In this document: positions 1 through 8,581 of the stretch, one piece after another
How positions within the stretch are numbered: the stretch's first letter is position 1
Layout: the number at the start of each line of letters is the position of its first letter
Origin: JBLHKE01 sp047619485
Lineage (GTDB): Bacteria; Verrucomicrobiota; Verrucomicrobiia; Verrucomicrobiales; DEV007
DNA length: 14,580 bases
Assembly (NCBI GenBank): GCA_047619485.1
Contig: JBLHKE010000100.1
Location: 1 to 14,580 of the forward strand
Direction of reading: 5' to 3'
Made by a program: the position numbers and the translations under genes
Notes under the pieces: generated by a model
Told to the model about the DNA's origin: nothing
The model's database searches: none
What the model saw: only the letters and a program-made list of their open reading frames with translations

Positions 1-1
1 C

Positions 2-3000
2 TGGCACAGCGGTATGTTCGAACGCGATGTGGACCACGACGCGCCTATCAAAAAGTTTGCCAAGCTCGATGCCCGTTACCAACAGATCAAGAAGCAGATC
101 GATCCGAAGGCCAACACCAAGGACCGTCTGGCAGCGTTCAAAGCGCTGCAGGGTGATCTTCTCAGCGCCTCACCGCGTATCGCTGGCGCGCTGCCACTCT
201 GGGATGAGCTTATCACCAACGCGCCGGATCCGGACAAGGTAACGATGCTCAAATCGATGACCTCGAACCTGCAAGGCGACCGGGATTACCTGCTCCGCCG
301 AACCTTGGAGAAATGCACATTCGGTAAGGCCGGCAAAATATTCTGGCAGGCTGACGTGTATGACAACCACTTCCGTTACCACCAGGCGGATACGAAAACA
401 CATGCAGCAGAGCTGCTCACACATCTGACTGGCATGGTCGAAGCGCAGGCCAGATCCGGCACGATTTCCGAAAACATCTTCGGGATGTGGCTCCACGGAA
501 TCGATGTCCGCGATGCCAAGATGCGGGAATTGATGCAAACGATCGCAAAATCGCCAGCCTACGCAAAGCTCGATCCCGCCTACCATAGAGCGGCGGTAGA
601 TAGCAACCATTTTGGGCTCATCGCCACGACGCCGACGATTGCGGCCAGCACCCCTCATCACCTCAGCCGCGAACTGCTCGCCCTGCCAAAGGAAGCCGCA
701 CCCGCACAGGTCGAGGTCGCTCTTAAAACGGTGATAGATCGTGCCAACAAAGCGCCCACTGCTACTGCCGTTTTCGGTTTGGCACAGGTGGCGGCTTTGC
801 CCGAATGGACCGCCGCGACTCGCAGCCTGGTGCTTTCGCTGTTCAAGGAGAACGCGCCGATCGGGGATTGCCCGACCGGTCAGGGTTACGAGCCACTCGT
901 CATCCGAATCGCCAATGAAGCCAAGGAGAGCAAACAATGGGGCCCGATCGAGTCCTACGCTGCCGGACTGTGGCATGCCGCCACCACGGCGAGCGACCAT
1001 CCAAATCGGAACGGTGCCATGGCATTGTCATTCCTCACCGAAGCCTCCCTGCAAGGCGATGCCCCATCGATTGCTGCGACGTTCTCGCGCACCGCCACCC
1101 GGGGGTCGGCTGGTCGCAGCATCTTTCCGGACGGCGGATACAGAAACCCTGAGATCACCCAACGGATCCGCGGCGTGATTGGCAAAGCGACTCTCGGAAT
1201 CGGTGCCGTGGAAATCACGGTCGATGAAACCCACCCGGCCTTCGCGATCTACAAATCGAACGCCGAGTTCGTGCTGGGCAACGTGGATTCGGCCTGGGCC
1301 TTATATGAGAAAAACCCCGACCAGCTCCAGCCGGTGCTGCGCGAACTCTCAGTCGAATACGGATTCTGGTTGCTGGAGCGCAATACCGAAACCGAACGCA
1401 CCGATCGCGCCGAGGAATTGGTTAAAGAGTTGACGATCTGGTCGCGCCAGGCCGAGGGCACCTTCAGCCTCGAACAGGAAGCTGAGCTGAAGATCGCCTA
1501 CGCCGACCTCGCCTTCCGCAAAGGCGCCCTGCCGACCTCGCGTGCCTGGTATCGAAAGGTCGCCGATGCCGCCGAATACCAAGGCTCACAAATGGGACTG
1601 CGCGCCGCGCTTGGTTCGGTGAAGGTCGACCGCGTCTCGAAGAATTTCGGCGCGGCTCTGACCGAGCTCGACAAGTTGATCCGCCTCAAGGATCCGCGTT
1701 CCCGCATCCTAATTCGCTACGCGCGCGCCGAGGTTTTCATGGATCAGGAGAGTTACAAAGAAAGCCTCGACGAGATCGAAGCCGTCCTGCGCCAGGAGGC
1801 AAAACATCCCGACGCGCTGATCCTGCGCGGCAAGATCCACAACCAGATGCGCAAACTGGTCGAGGCCAGCGAGATCGAGCTCGGCCCCTCGCAGGACAAC
1901 ACGGTCATCGTCCCCGGCGAGGCGGTGAAGATCAACCTGCGCGACCCGACCCTGCGGGTGTCCGGCGTCGGCGCCGACATCGAGATCGAGATCTGGGCGA
2001 AGTCCGGCGACAAAGAACGCCTCATGCTTTACCAACTCGGCGACAACAAAGAGAAGTTCCGCGCCGAGGTGCCGACCGCACTCGGGCCACCAGTTCCGGG
2101 CGACAAGATTTTGCAGATCCTCGGTAAGGACGAAATCCGTTTCGGATACTCCGCGCGATTCCGCGCCAAGATGGACGACCTTCCCGCGGATCCAAAGGTA
2201 GTGATCGGCGTGGCTTCGGACGCCCAACTCGCGCTCTCCGCCGGTGCCTTCCCACCGCGCGAGGGCGAACGTCGACTCGACATCGAAGAACTCGGGCTGT
2301 CGACCGCCCAGGCAGCGCTCGGCACCCGCTCGGTGCGACCGGGCAACCCCGTCTACCTGCGCGTCACCGATCCCGATCAGAGTTTGAGCCCGGGCATCGA
2401 TCAGATCAATCTCACACTAACGACCTCGAACGGCGACGAGATCCGTCGCCTGCAACTCACCGAGACCGGCCCCTACACTGGCGAGTTCGAAGCGATTGTT
2501 CCGACCACTGGTGCCCAGGCATTGGCCTTCGCCTCAGAGAGCGCTCCCGGCCGCGACCCGAACATGGCGATCAGTTCGCAGCCGTATCCGGGCTGGTTGG
2601 GCAAAGTTGGCGACAAAGAATCCGCGCGCACCTTCGGCATCGACCTCAATGACAACGTGCCGCTCGACAAGATGTCGATCACCATGGGTGGCGCAGGTCA
2701 GGCGCTCAGCCACTTCGTGTTGCAGACCTCGATGAACGGTCAGCATTGGACGAGCCGGGCACGTTATCCCGCCAGCGAAGACGCAGTGCCATGGGACGGA
2801 CGTCCGCGGGTGAGTTCGTTCCCGACCTACCGTGGTGGTATCCCAGTCTCAGTGCCAGAGGGGCGAGACCTGCCGCAGGATTGGGCGGAGAAAATGGAAC
2901 TGAATTCCGCCAAGGAATCGTGTGGCTACCTCTCGGCAAACGTTACAAGTATCTCTGCCGAGAATCTCCCCATGGTGAATACCGGCCATCCGGGCTACTC

Positions 3001-6000
3001 GGGTCTGTTGCAGTATCGCGCACTTTTCTACCAACCAGCCGCTGCCATTCGCAGCTTCCAACTCAACGGCTACCCGGTTGCGGACGAGAAGGGCAATGTG
3101 CAGACGATATTTTTGATCGACGGCAAGCCAGCCGATGAGGATGCCGAGAACCCGCTCACCATCGAACGCGAATTGGCGCCCGGGTTGCACGAGATCCAAA
3201 TCTGGCGCCATGAGGGACGCTCTGAACTGCTGAAGCGTCAGCCGCTCCTGCTCTGTGACGAGCCCGGCAAAGACGCACTCGTCCCCTGCCCCGATGGCAT
3301 GTTCGACCCCGCGACTTTCCCAGAGGGTGTGCGCGCCACGATCCCGCAACCCGCCAGGATCGCCAGCAACGCCACCGGCCTCGACGTCAGCTTTGGTGAT
3401 CAGACCCAGGCGCGTCTCGTCCGCTTAGTGATTGCAGGCTTCGAAGGGGTTGCGCCGATGATCAAGAAAGTGACGCTTAGCGACCGCGAGGGCGCCACGC
3501 TCTTGCCAGTGGAGCAGGACTACAAAGCGCTGCGCGAGAACACCGAACTCGAAGTCCTACCCGGCGACCAGATCACCGCGCGCTACGAGGATCCGGTGTC
3601 GGCAACGCCAAAGCGCACCAAGCACGAGAAACGCCTCACGGTTGCCTTCAACAACGCCAAGGTTGCGGCCTCGTTCCTCAACTACGAAACCACCGAGGAG
3701 GGGCGTGTATTGGTCCTCGAACCGATTCGCCGATTCCGCTTCGACGACGCGGTTGCCATCGTGATCGATGATCCAGACATGGACGGCGGGCCGAAGCGCG
3801 ACACCATCGACATCCAGGTAACAACCAGTGGCGGGACGCAGACCATCATCAAGGCGGTCGAGACCGAAAACCACAGCGGGCGATTCCTTGGGCGCATTTT
3901 CCCCGTCGAGGGCGAGCCAGCGCGCGACTCGGAAATCCAGTTGGCCAAAGGCGGCACCTTGAGCGCCAGCTACCGCGACATGGAGAACCTCGACCCCGGG
4001 ATCCCTTACGATCGGACAGTCACCATCAGTCACGCCCAGTATGTGACTCCGGCACTGGCGGCTTACCAAATCACCAGCGAATCCCTGCCGCCACCGCCAC
4101 CACCGAAACCAGCAGTGGTTAGCAAAACGAAAAGCCGCAAGGATCGCAAACTCGGCGCGGAGATTGTTCAACCGCAGCGGTCTATCGACTACAGCTACGT
4201 CGATGAGGCCAGCCTAGCGGCAACGAAATTGAAGGGAGTGCTCGGTGCCAGCCTGCGCTTCGATGTGATCGCGCCGCATCTCGCGCTGGCCGACAGCAGC
4301 GTGATCCGCGCCTACATCCAGACCGAAGAAGGGCGCAAGGCAGCCAAGGCAGCTGGCAAATCCCCTTTCGACGTCAGCGTGCCCGGAACGATGAAATTGA
4401 CGGGCGCCCTAGGCGGGGTGGAACTCGCGGTACCGAGCGGCTACCAGATCGACTCGGCAGCCAAGCCGCCCACCAACGAACCACCACTCGAGGAAGGACG
4501 CTTCGCGTTCTCCGTCCCGCTCATCCTAGGCGATCAGCCAACACGGAGTTTCGCCAACAAGGCGGCCGAAGCGCTGTCTGCCTCTGCCATCCCCGACGGT
4601 CTCGTGGTACGCGCCGGCGACACCGTTCATCTCGGCTATCCCTACAAAGACGCGGACGACCAAGTGAACTGGAAGGTCACCACCTTCACGGTCGGCAGTC
4701 ACGCCTTCCTCGATGTCATGGACGGCAGCTACAACCAACCGCTGGCCGGCGGCTTCGTCGGTGAGAAAGTCTACGTCCGCGTGATCGAACGCGGGCTCGA
4801 CCGCGGACCGGAACGTGATGTGGCGGCAGTGACGCTGAAGTCGACCAGCGGTGCCACGACCGAATACGAATTGCGTGAAACCGAATCACACTCAGGGATT
4901 TTTAAGGGCGTGTTCGCGCTCAGCTATGCAGACGAGAAGCTCCCGCAGAAGTTGCCACCGGTTGCACTCAATGGCTTTCCAGTGCGCTACGGCGACGACG
5001 TCAGCATTTCCTACGCCGCCACCGGCGAGAGTCGCAAAGTCGTCGTCAACAAGGGCGCCGACGGTTCGATCGAACCGTTCAGCAAACGCTTCACCGGCGA
5101 CGCGATGGCGGTGCAGACCAGCTTCACGCTCGCCGAGTGCTACTTCGAGCTCGCCAAGAAGCACCGCGAGATGGAGCAGGAGAGCCTCGCCCGCCGCGAG
5201 ATGGCACAGGCCCAAAAACTGCTCGCCGAAGCGATCGCCACCCACCGCGACGACGAGCTGCGCGCCCATGCCGAATACCTGTTAGGCAACCTCGCGCAGG
5301 AGTATGCCGACCTATCGAAGAACGAGGAGGCCAAGCTGCCGATGTATCAAGATGCCCTGGCGCGATTTTCTAAAATCCCGACCGACTACCCCGACACCGA
5401 GTTCGCGCCGAAAGCACAATTCAAGACTGCCCTAGTCTACGAAAAGATGGGCGAGATCGAGAACGCGGTCGAAGAATACGTCAAGCTGGCCTACAAATAT
5501 CCCAACGACGAACTCATCCCCACCGTGATGTCGCGGCTCGGCGGTTACTTCCAGAAGAAGGGCTTGGCTTTCAAGAAACAAGCAGACCCACTGCGCGAGA
5601 AAGATGACCTCGAATCCCAGTCCGAGATGCTGCGTCTCGACCAGCTCTCCTTCCCGGAGTTCCTCAATGCCGCCATGGTGTTCACTAAGCTGCAGGAACG
5701 CTTCCCCGACGATCCGCTCGCCGGTCTAGCCGGCCTGCGCGCAGCGCAGAACTACATGCGCGCCCACCAGTATGACAAAGCCATCGAGGGATTCGAGCTT
5801 GTCATCGATAACGAGACCTACGACGGGCGCGAGATCCGCTCGCAGGCGCTCTACTGGTGCGGACTGAGCTTCGAGCGCTCCGCCGGCATCATGTCCGAAG
5901 GAAATTACAAAGGCCGCGGCAACGCGATGGGCAAGGCCTACCAGATCTACCGCCGAACTACCTTCGACTTCCCAGATAGCAAGTGGGCCAAGTACGCCCG

Positions 6001-6094
6001 CGGGCGCCTCGCCGATCCCGTGTTCGCCAGGATCATCGAACTAGAAACATTGGAACGTGAACGGATGATCGAGACTCTAAAGGACAGCCGATGA
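2..6094 (+). CDS. Giant TPR / beta-sandwich repeat protein, 5' end cut by window edge
   Basis: The frame is open to the left edge (four codons precede the first Met at 14), that Met has no ribosome binding site, and no signal peptide follows it, so the true start is probably upstream. Residues below count from that Met. Residues 1-410 are mainly helical and unrecognised. About 415-625 look like TPR-type helical pairs. About 630-1690 are beta-rich, with three modules ending in an ET-x-x-x-[TS]-G-x-F signature (817-825, 1283-1291, 1622-1630) and several GD-x-[IV]-type strands (1184, 1535, 1660). Weak discoidin-like (about 880-920) and PA14-like (about 997-1070) stretches lie between them. A six-proline run sits at 1359-1364, followed by a Lys/Arg-rich linker. 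About 1697-2000 are TPRs of the BamD/YbgF (CpoB) kind, with 'YPDTEFAPKA' and 'FPDSKWAKYARGRL' style motifs. I infer an extracytoplasmic scaffold that works with the ExbB/ExbD genes downstream. The exact function is unknown. Confidence 0.85.
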   Translation, partial: WHSGMFERDVDHDAPIKKFAKLDARYQQIKKQIDPKANTKDRLAAFKALQGDLLSASPRIAGALPLWDELITNAPDPDKVTMLKSMTSNLQGDRDYLLRRTLEKCTFGKAGKIFWQADVYDNHFRYHQADTKTHAAELLTHLTGMVEAQARSGTISENIFGMWLHGIDVRDAKMRELMQTIAKSPAYAKLDPAYHRAAVDSNHFGLIATTPTIAASTPHHLSRELLALPKEAAPAQVEVALKTVIDRANKAPTATAVFGLAQVAALPEWTAATRSLVLSLFKENAPIGDCPTGQGYEPLVIRIANEAKESKQWGPIESYAAGLWHAATTASDHPNRNGAMALSFLTEASLQGDAPSIAATFSRTATRGSAGRSIFPDGGYRNPEITQRIRGVIGKATLGIGAVEITVDETHPAFAIYKSNAEFVLGNVDSAWALYEKNPDQLQPVLRELSVEYGFWLLERNTETERTDRAEELVKELTIWSRQAEGTFSLEQEAELKIAYADLAFRKGALPTSRAWYRKVADAAEYQGSQMGLRAALGSVKVDRVSKNFGAALTELDKLIRLKDPRSRILIRYARAEVFMDQESYKESLDEIEAVLRQEAKHPDALILRGKIHNQMRKLVEASEIELGPSQDNTVIVPGEAVKINLRDPTLRVSGVGADIEIEIWAKSGDKERLMLYQLGDNKEKFRAEVPTALGPPVPGDKILQILGKDEIRFGYSARFRAKMDDLPADPKVVIGVASDAQLALSAGAFPPREGERRLDIEELGLSTAQAALGTRSVRPGNPVYLRVTDPDQSLSPGIDQINLTLTTSNGDEIRRLQLTETGPYTGEFEAIVPTTGAQALAFASESAPGRDPNMAISSQPYPGWLGKVGDKESARTFGIDLNDNVPLDKMSITMGGAGQALSHFVLQTSMNGQHWTSRARYPASEDAVPWDGRPRVSSFPTYRGGIPVSVPEGRDLPQDWAEKMELNSAKESCGYLSANVTSISAENLPMVNTGHPGYSGLLQYRALFYQPAAAIRSFQLNGYPVADEKGNVQTIFLIDGKPADEDAENPLTIERELAPGLHEIQIWRHEGRSELLKRQPLLLCDEPGKDALVPCPDGMFDPATFPEGVRATIPQPARIASNATGLDVSFGDQTQARLVRLVIAGFEGVAPMIKKVTLSDREGATLLPVEQDYKALRENTELEVLPGDQITARYEDPVSATPKRTKHEKRLTVAFNNAKVAASFLNYETTEEGRVLVLEPIRRFRFDDAVAIVIDDPDMDGGPKRDTIDIQVTTSGGTQTIIKAVETENHSGRFLGRIFPVEGEPARDSEIQLAKGGTLSASYRDMENLDPGIPYDRTVTISHAQYVTPALAAYQITSESLPPPPPPKPAVVSKTKSRKDRKLGAEIVQPQRSIDYSYVDEASLAATKLKGVLGASLRFDVIAPHLALADSSVIRAYIQTEEGRKAAKAAGKSPFDVSVPGTMKLTGALGGVELAVPSGYQIDSAAKPPTNEPPLEEGRFAFSVPLILGDQPTRSFANKAAEALSASAIPDGLVVRAGDTVHLGYPYKDADDQVNWKVTTFTVGSHAFLDVMDGSYNQPLAGGFVGEKVYVRVIERGLDRGPERDVAAVTLKSTSGATTEYELRETESHSGIFKGVFALSYADEKLPQKLPPVALNGFPVRYGDDVSISYAATGESRKVVVNKGADGSIEPFSKRFTGDAMAVQTSFTLAECYFELAKKHREMEQESLARREMAQAQKLLAEAIATHRDDELRAHAEYLLGNLAQEYADLSKNEEAKLPMYQDALARFSKIPTDYPDTEFAPKAQFKTALVYEKMGEIENAVEEYVKLAYKYPNDELIPTVMSRLGGYFQKKGLAFKKQADPLREKDDLESQSEMLRLDQLSFPEFLNAAMVFTKLQERFPDDPLAGLAGLRAAQNYMRAHQYDKAIEGFELVIDNETYDGREIRSQALYWCGLSFERSAGIMSEGNYKGRGNAMGKAYQIYRRTTFDFPDSKWAKYARGRLADPVFARIIELETLERERMIETLKDSR

Positions 6095-6447
6095 ACCAGC
6101 GAGAACGACAACTGCTCCACGAGGAGGTCGGCGACAAAGCCGAAGCCCGGCTCTGCGTGCGCAGTAGGGCTCGGATCGACGCGGGTCGCTGGTGGCGTCG
6201 CACGCCGGTGTGGCTCTGCGTCGTCGCCGACGAACTCGTGATGCTAGCGGTCGCAAGACGCCGCTACGTCGCAAGGGTGGCGATCGCTAACTGCCAGCAA
6301 TCCCACTACAATCACGCCACCGGAGAGCTGGTGATCGAGCCTGGCGAAGCGCTACAATTCAGCAAATTCCCGCTCTCGCCACGCGATGCGCTAGGCATCA
6401 TTGATTTGATTCAATCCAAAGACAAAATTTCCACCACCAAGAACTGA
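6091..6447 (+). CDS. Small PH-domain-like hypothetical protein (118 aa)
   Basis: The start ATG overlaps the stop of the giant gene in an ATGA arrangement. A good ribosome binding site (AAAGGA, 6079-6084) lies six bases upstream, so translation is probably coupled. The product is a small, probably cytoplasmic protein without a signal peptide or membrane helix. From about residue 38 it alternates short strands ('VWLCVVADELVMLAVARR', then a 'YVARVAIANC' strand) and ends with a helix ('SPRDALGIIDLI'). This strand-rich core with a terminal helix resembles the compact bacterial PH-like fold, but that is inference from pattern only. Its position between the scaffold gene and the motor genes suggests a cytoplasmic accessory or adaptor role. 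No catalytic motif is visible. Confidence 0.75.
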   Translation: MNQRERQLLHEEVGDKAEARLCVRSRARIDAGRWWRRTPVWLCVVADELVMLAVARRRYVARVAIANCQQSHYNHATGELVIEPGEALQFSKFPLSPRDALGIIDLIQSKDKISTTKN

Positions 6448-6456
6448 AGTAAAACC

Positions 6457-7101
6457 ATGTTAGAGCATCTCTTAAAAGGAGGACCGATGATGGTCCCGTT
6501 GATAGCGTGTAGCCTGATCAGCCTAGCGGTCGTCTTCGACCGCTGGCGCGCGTTCCGCGAAAACCGCAAGATCGATACGCGATCCCTGCGCTCCAAAGTC
6601 CTCGCCAATCTGCGCGAGGACAAGGTCGCAGCTGCGATCTCCGAATGCGAATCCGCCCGCGGACCGATCGCGTCGGTGCTATTGGCCGGGTTGCGATCCT
6701 ACGAGCACCTGCGCGGGAAGAATGAGAGTTCGGAGACGATGCGATTGGTCGTCGGCCAGGTGATGGAAGATTACAGCGCCCAGGCATTGAGCGTGGTGAA
6801 CCGGCGCCTAGATGTCCTGACAACCATCGGCACCGCAGCCCCATTGCTCGGCATGACCGGCACCGTGACGGGAATGATCGCCTCATTCGCCGGCATGGCA
6901 GACGCCGGCAGCGTCGGTGGCGCCGGCGGCGTGGTCGCCAACGGCATCGCCGAAGCGCTGGTAACCACCGCGGTCGGCCTGATCATCGCCCTGTCGGCAG
7001 TCGTCCCGCAGAGCGTCTTCAACCGCTGGAGCGACGAGATCGAACTAGAGATCGAAGAATCGAACAGCGAGTTCGTCGAATTTATCCTAACGCACCATTA
7101 G
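6457..7101 (+). CDS. MotA/TolQ/ExbB-family proton channel protein
   Basis: This is an inner-membrane motor subunit that, with ExbD/TolR proteins, converts proton motive force into movement of a periplasmic partner. The 214-aa length is typical of the short ExbB form. The N-terminal 'LLKGGPMMVPL' followed by a hydrophobic helix (about 11-30) is the family's usual first segment. A cytoplasmic helical region follows. The second and third membrane helices carry the family's most conserved residues: 'PLLGMTGTVTGM' at 129-140 and 'ALVTTAVGL' at 167-175, including the small and Thr residues that line the channel. I kept the ATG at 6457 because residues 1-10 match the family. However, a strong Shine-Dalgarno-like AGGAGG at 6477-6482 lies before in-frame ATGs at 6487 and 6490. 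It is followed directly by two exbD-like genes. Whether it is an ExbB or a TolQ ortholog cannot be decided. Confidence 0.95.
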   Translation: MLEHLLKGGPMMVPLIACSLISLAVVFDRWRAFRENRKIDTRSLRSKVLANLREDKVAAAISECESARGPIASVLLAGLRSYEHLRGKNESSETMRLVVGQVMEDYSAQALSVVNRRLDVLTTIGTAAPLLGMTGTVTGMIASFAGMADAGSVGGAGGVVANGIAEALVTTAVGLIIALSAVVPQSVFNRWSDEIELEIEESNSEFVEFILTHH

Positions 7102-7113
7102 GACGGAGAATCT

Positions 7114-7199
7114 GGAGCCACGCATGAACACGAATTCACACGAATTGAATCGGTTAGTAGGAACATTCGTGTCCATTCGTATCCATTCGTGGTTCGCCT
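7114..7199. repeat. Imperfect palindromic repeat made of 10-bp CATTCGT units
   Basis: This fills the gap between the ExbB gene and the first ExbD gene. The left arm (7115-7145) and right arm (7165-7195) are inverted copies with about 25 of 31 positions pairing, separated by a 19-base loop. The right arm is three head-to-tail units: CATTCGTGTC, CATTCGTATC and CATTCGTGGT (7164-7193). The left arm holds degenerate inverted versions (CACGAAT-type). The 10-bp period matches one helical turn. Transcribed, it could fold into a long hairpin inside the operon message. It looks like an interspersed repeat rather than a one-off site. I recall similar ATTCGTGTCCATTCGTGG strings scattered in environmental bacterial genomes, but this is memory, not a search result. 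Confidence 0.85.
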
Positions 7200-7203
7200 A
7201 AAC

Positions 7204-7620
7204 ATGAGAAAGAAGTACAGCAAAGAGAAGAAGCACCGCAGCGGGGAAATCCCGACTGGGTCGTTTTCTGATATCGCTTTTTTGCTGATCATCTACTTCA
7301 TCGTCGCGACCACCTTGGTGAAGGTGAAAAGTATCACCGCCGATTTGCCTTCAGGAGAGAAGTCGAGCCAGTCCCAGTCGGACAAGACGCCGATCATCAA
7401 CCTGCGCGGAGCGGAAATTTTCTTCAACGACAAGAAGGTCGACATGGACTCGCTAAACGATCGTCTGGCGGCCTTGGAACTCGGGGAACAGGAGGGCGAC
7501 AAGCGCGTCATCATGCTCGAATCGTTGCAGGGAACGCCTTACCAGAACTACTTCCAAGCACTGGCGGCGATCAGCGCCAATGGCGGCGTGGTGGCCATCG
7601 TCGAGGAGGGCAATAAGTAG
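7204..7620 (+). CDS. ExbD/TolR-family biopolymer transport protein, copy 1
   Basis: This single-pass inner-membrane protein partners ExbB in proton-driven energy transduction. A short, very basic cytoplasmic tail (residues 1-12) is followed by one membrane helix beginning 'SFSDIAFLLIIYFIVATT'. Asp23 in that helix is the family's essential proton-carrying aspartate. A periplasmic domain of about 90 residues follows, of usual family length, ending with the 'YFQALAAISANGGVVAIVEE' segment. I chose the ATG at 7204. An in-frame GTG at 7189 would add five residues, but it lies inside the palindromic repeat and has no ribosome binding site. No Shine-Dalgarno is visible for either start, so expression may depend on read-through from the ExbB gene. 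A second, divergent ExbD follows after two bases. Confidence 0.93.
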   Translation: MRKKYSKEKKHRSGEIPTGSFSDIAFLLIIYFIVATTLVKVKSITADLPSGEKSSQSQSDKTPIINLRGAEIFFNDKKVDMDSLNDRLAALELGEQEGDKRVIMLESLQGTPYQNYFQALAAISANGGVVAIVEEGNK

Positions 7621-7622
7621 TC

Positions 7623-8045
7623 ATGAAGAAACGTCTCCAACGCAAGAAGAGGCGCACCGTCCCGGTGCCGATCGCGAGCATGGGCGACATCGCCTTTCTG
7701 CTGATCATCTTCTTCCTCGTCTGTAGCGAAGTGGCGAAGGACAAGACCAACCTGCAGGTGGTATTGCCCCTCTCCGAATACGTGAAAAAAGTCGAGGCCA
7801 GCGTCGCCGCGCGGGTGGCGATCGACCAGAGTGGTGAGATCTATTTCGACGGGGTCCGGGTCGATAACGCCAAGGATATCGAGTGGGGAGTGCGTGCCGT
7901 GCTTGCCAGAACCATTTCGGACGACCAACGCCACGTCCAGTTCAAATGCGATGCCGCCCTGCCGAAGGAGACCTTCGAGCCGGTATTGAAAGCCATCGCC
8001 GAGGGAGGTGGAATCATCGACGCCGTCGGGGAACTGGAGCGGTAA
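7623..8045 (+). CDS. ExbD/TolR-family biopolymer transport protein, copy 2
   Basis: This is a second ExbD-type subunit of 140 aa. It has a basic N-terminus (residues 1-11), one membrane helix starting 'ASMGDIAFLLIIFFLVCSE' with the conserved Asp22, and a periplasmic domain ending in a 'FEPVLKAIAEGGGIIDAVGE' segment. It differs clearly from copy 1 outside the membrane helix, so it is not a recent duplicate and the two may form a heteromeric ExbD pair. It starts two bases after the stop of copy 1. The purine-rich GAGGAGGG at 7603-7610, inside the end of copy 1, is a likely though distant ribosome binding site (12 bases). One ExbB with two ExbD paralogs resembles the AglR/AglQ/AglS motor of Myxococcus gliding and some other three-gene Exb clusters. 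That comparison is an analogy, not evidence of gliding. Confidence 0.93.
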   Translation: MKKRLQRKKRRTVPVPIASMGDIAFLLIIFFLVCSEVAKDKTNLQVVLPLSEYVKKVEASVAARVAIDQSGEIYFDGVRVDNAKDIEWGVRAVLARTISDDQRHVQFKCDAALPKETFEPVLKAIAEGGGIIDAVGELER

Positions 8046-8078
8046 TTCAGGAATCAGTATTTAACACAACGACAGATC

Positions 8079-8537
8079 ATGACAGAGACACAAAAGAACG
8101 AGACGACTCCTGGCCAGCTGATGGAGCACTTCCAGGGCAGCAGCCTCAAGACGATCATCGCCTTCACGGTGGTCGTGCATGCGGTGCTGCTGTTGGGCAC
8201 GAGCATCCCATTCCTGATGGAATCGGTGCTGGGCGCAAATACTTCGAAGATGAGCGAAGAGGAAAAAATCGAAAGCGCGGTGAGTGAAGCCAAAGCGTCC
8301 CTGAGCAAGATCGCTAAGGAGCACGGACTGAACGTGGAAGAGATCAGCAGCCAGTTCTCAGCAGGCACGAGCGCATCGAGCAAGCCTGCCTCGAAAACAC
8401 CTACAACGTCCGCGGACGCAGCTGAGGTCAAACCCGATGAACCTAAGACGGGTATCGAGAAGGAACTCGATTTGAAAAAAGACGGCCCAGCATTGCCCGA
8501 GATCAAAGACGACGGCGAGGAAGACCTGTTCAAGTAA
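8079..8537 (+). CDS. Short single-pass TonB/TolA-like membrane anchor protein
   Basis: The 152-aa product has a short cytoplasmic N-terminus and one membrane helix at about residues 25-45. That helix contains Thr30-x3-His34 ('TVVVH'), matching the Ser16/His20 spacing of the TonB/TolA transmembrane motif that couples to ExbB/ExbD. The later Leu and Ser of the full SHLS motif are not conserved. Residues about 57-85 are predicted helical and highly charged ('SEEEKIESAVSEAKASLSK'). The rest is a Ser/Pro/Lys/Asp/Glu-rich, probably disordered tail ending 'DDGEEDLFK'. There is no TonB C-terminal domain. Its position 33 bp after the second ExbD gene supports a role as a motor partner. No good ribosome binding site precedes the ATG. 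The coupling role is inference and the family was not recognised. Confidence 0.8.
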   Translation: MTETQKNETTPGQLMEHFQGSSLKTIIAFTVVVHAVLLLGTSIPFLMESVLGANTSKMSEEEKIESAVSEAKASLSKIAKEHGLNVEEISSQFSAGTSASSKPASKTPTTSADAAEVKPDEPKTGIEKELDLKKDGPALPEIKDDGEEDLFK

Positions 8538-8581
8538 GCCCGCTCCACTGCCCTGTCGTTTTCGAGTTTTAACCACCAATC

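Noticed and set aside
170..1000. 276-codon open frame on the minus strand
   Set aside because: It lies antisense within the giant gene, with no domain, no plausible start signal and a Cys/Arg-rich shadow-like composition.
7114..7199. CRISPR-like array
   Set aside because: The 10-bp units are contiguous, inverted around a centre and without spacers.
6457..8045. Assignment as a Tol-Pal or TonB iron-uptake cluster
   Set aside because: No TolA, TolB or Pal, no TonB C-terminal domain and no TonB-dependent receptor is visible in the window, so only the motor family can be named.
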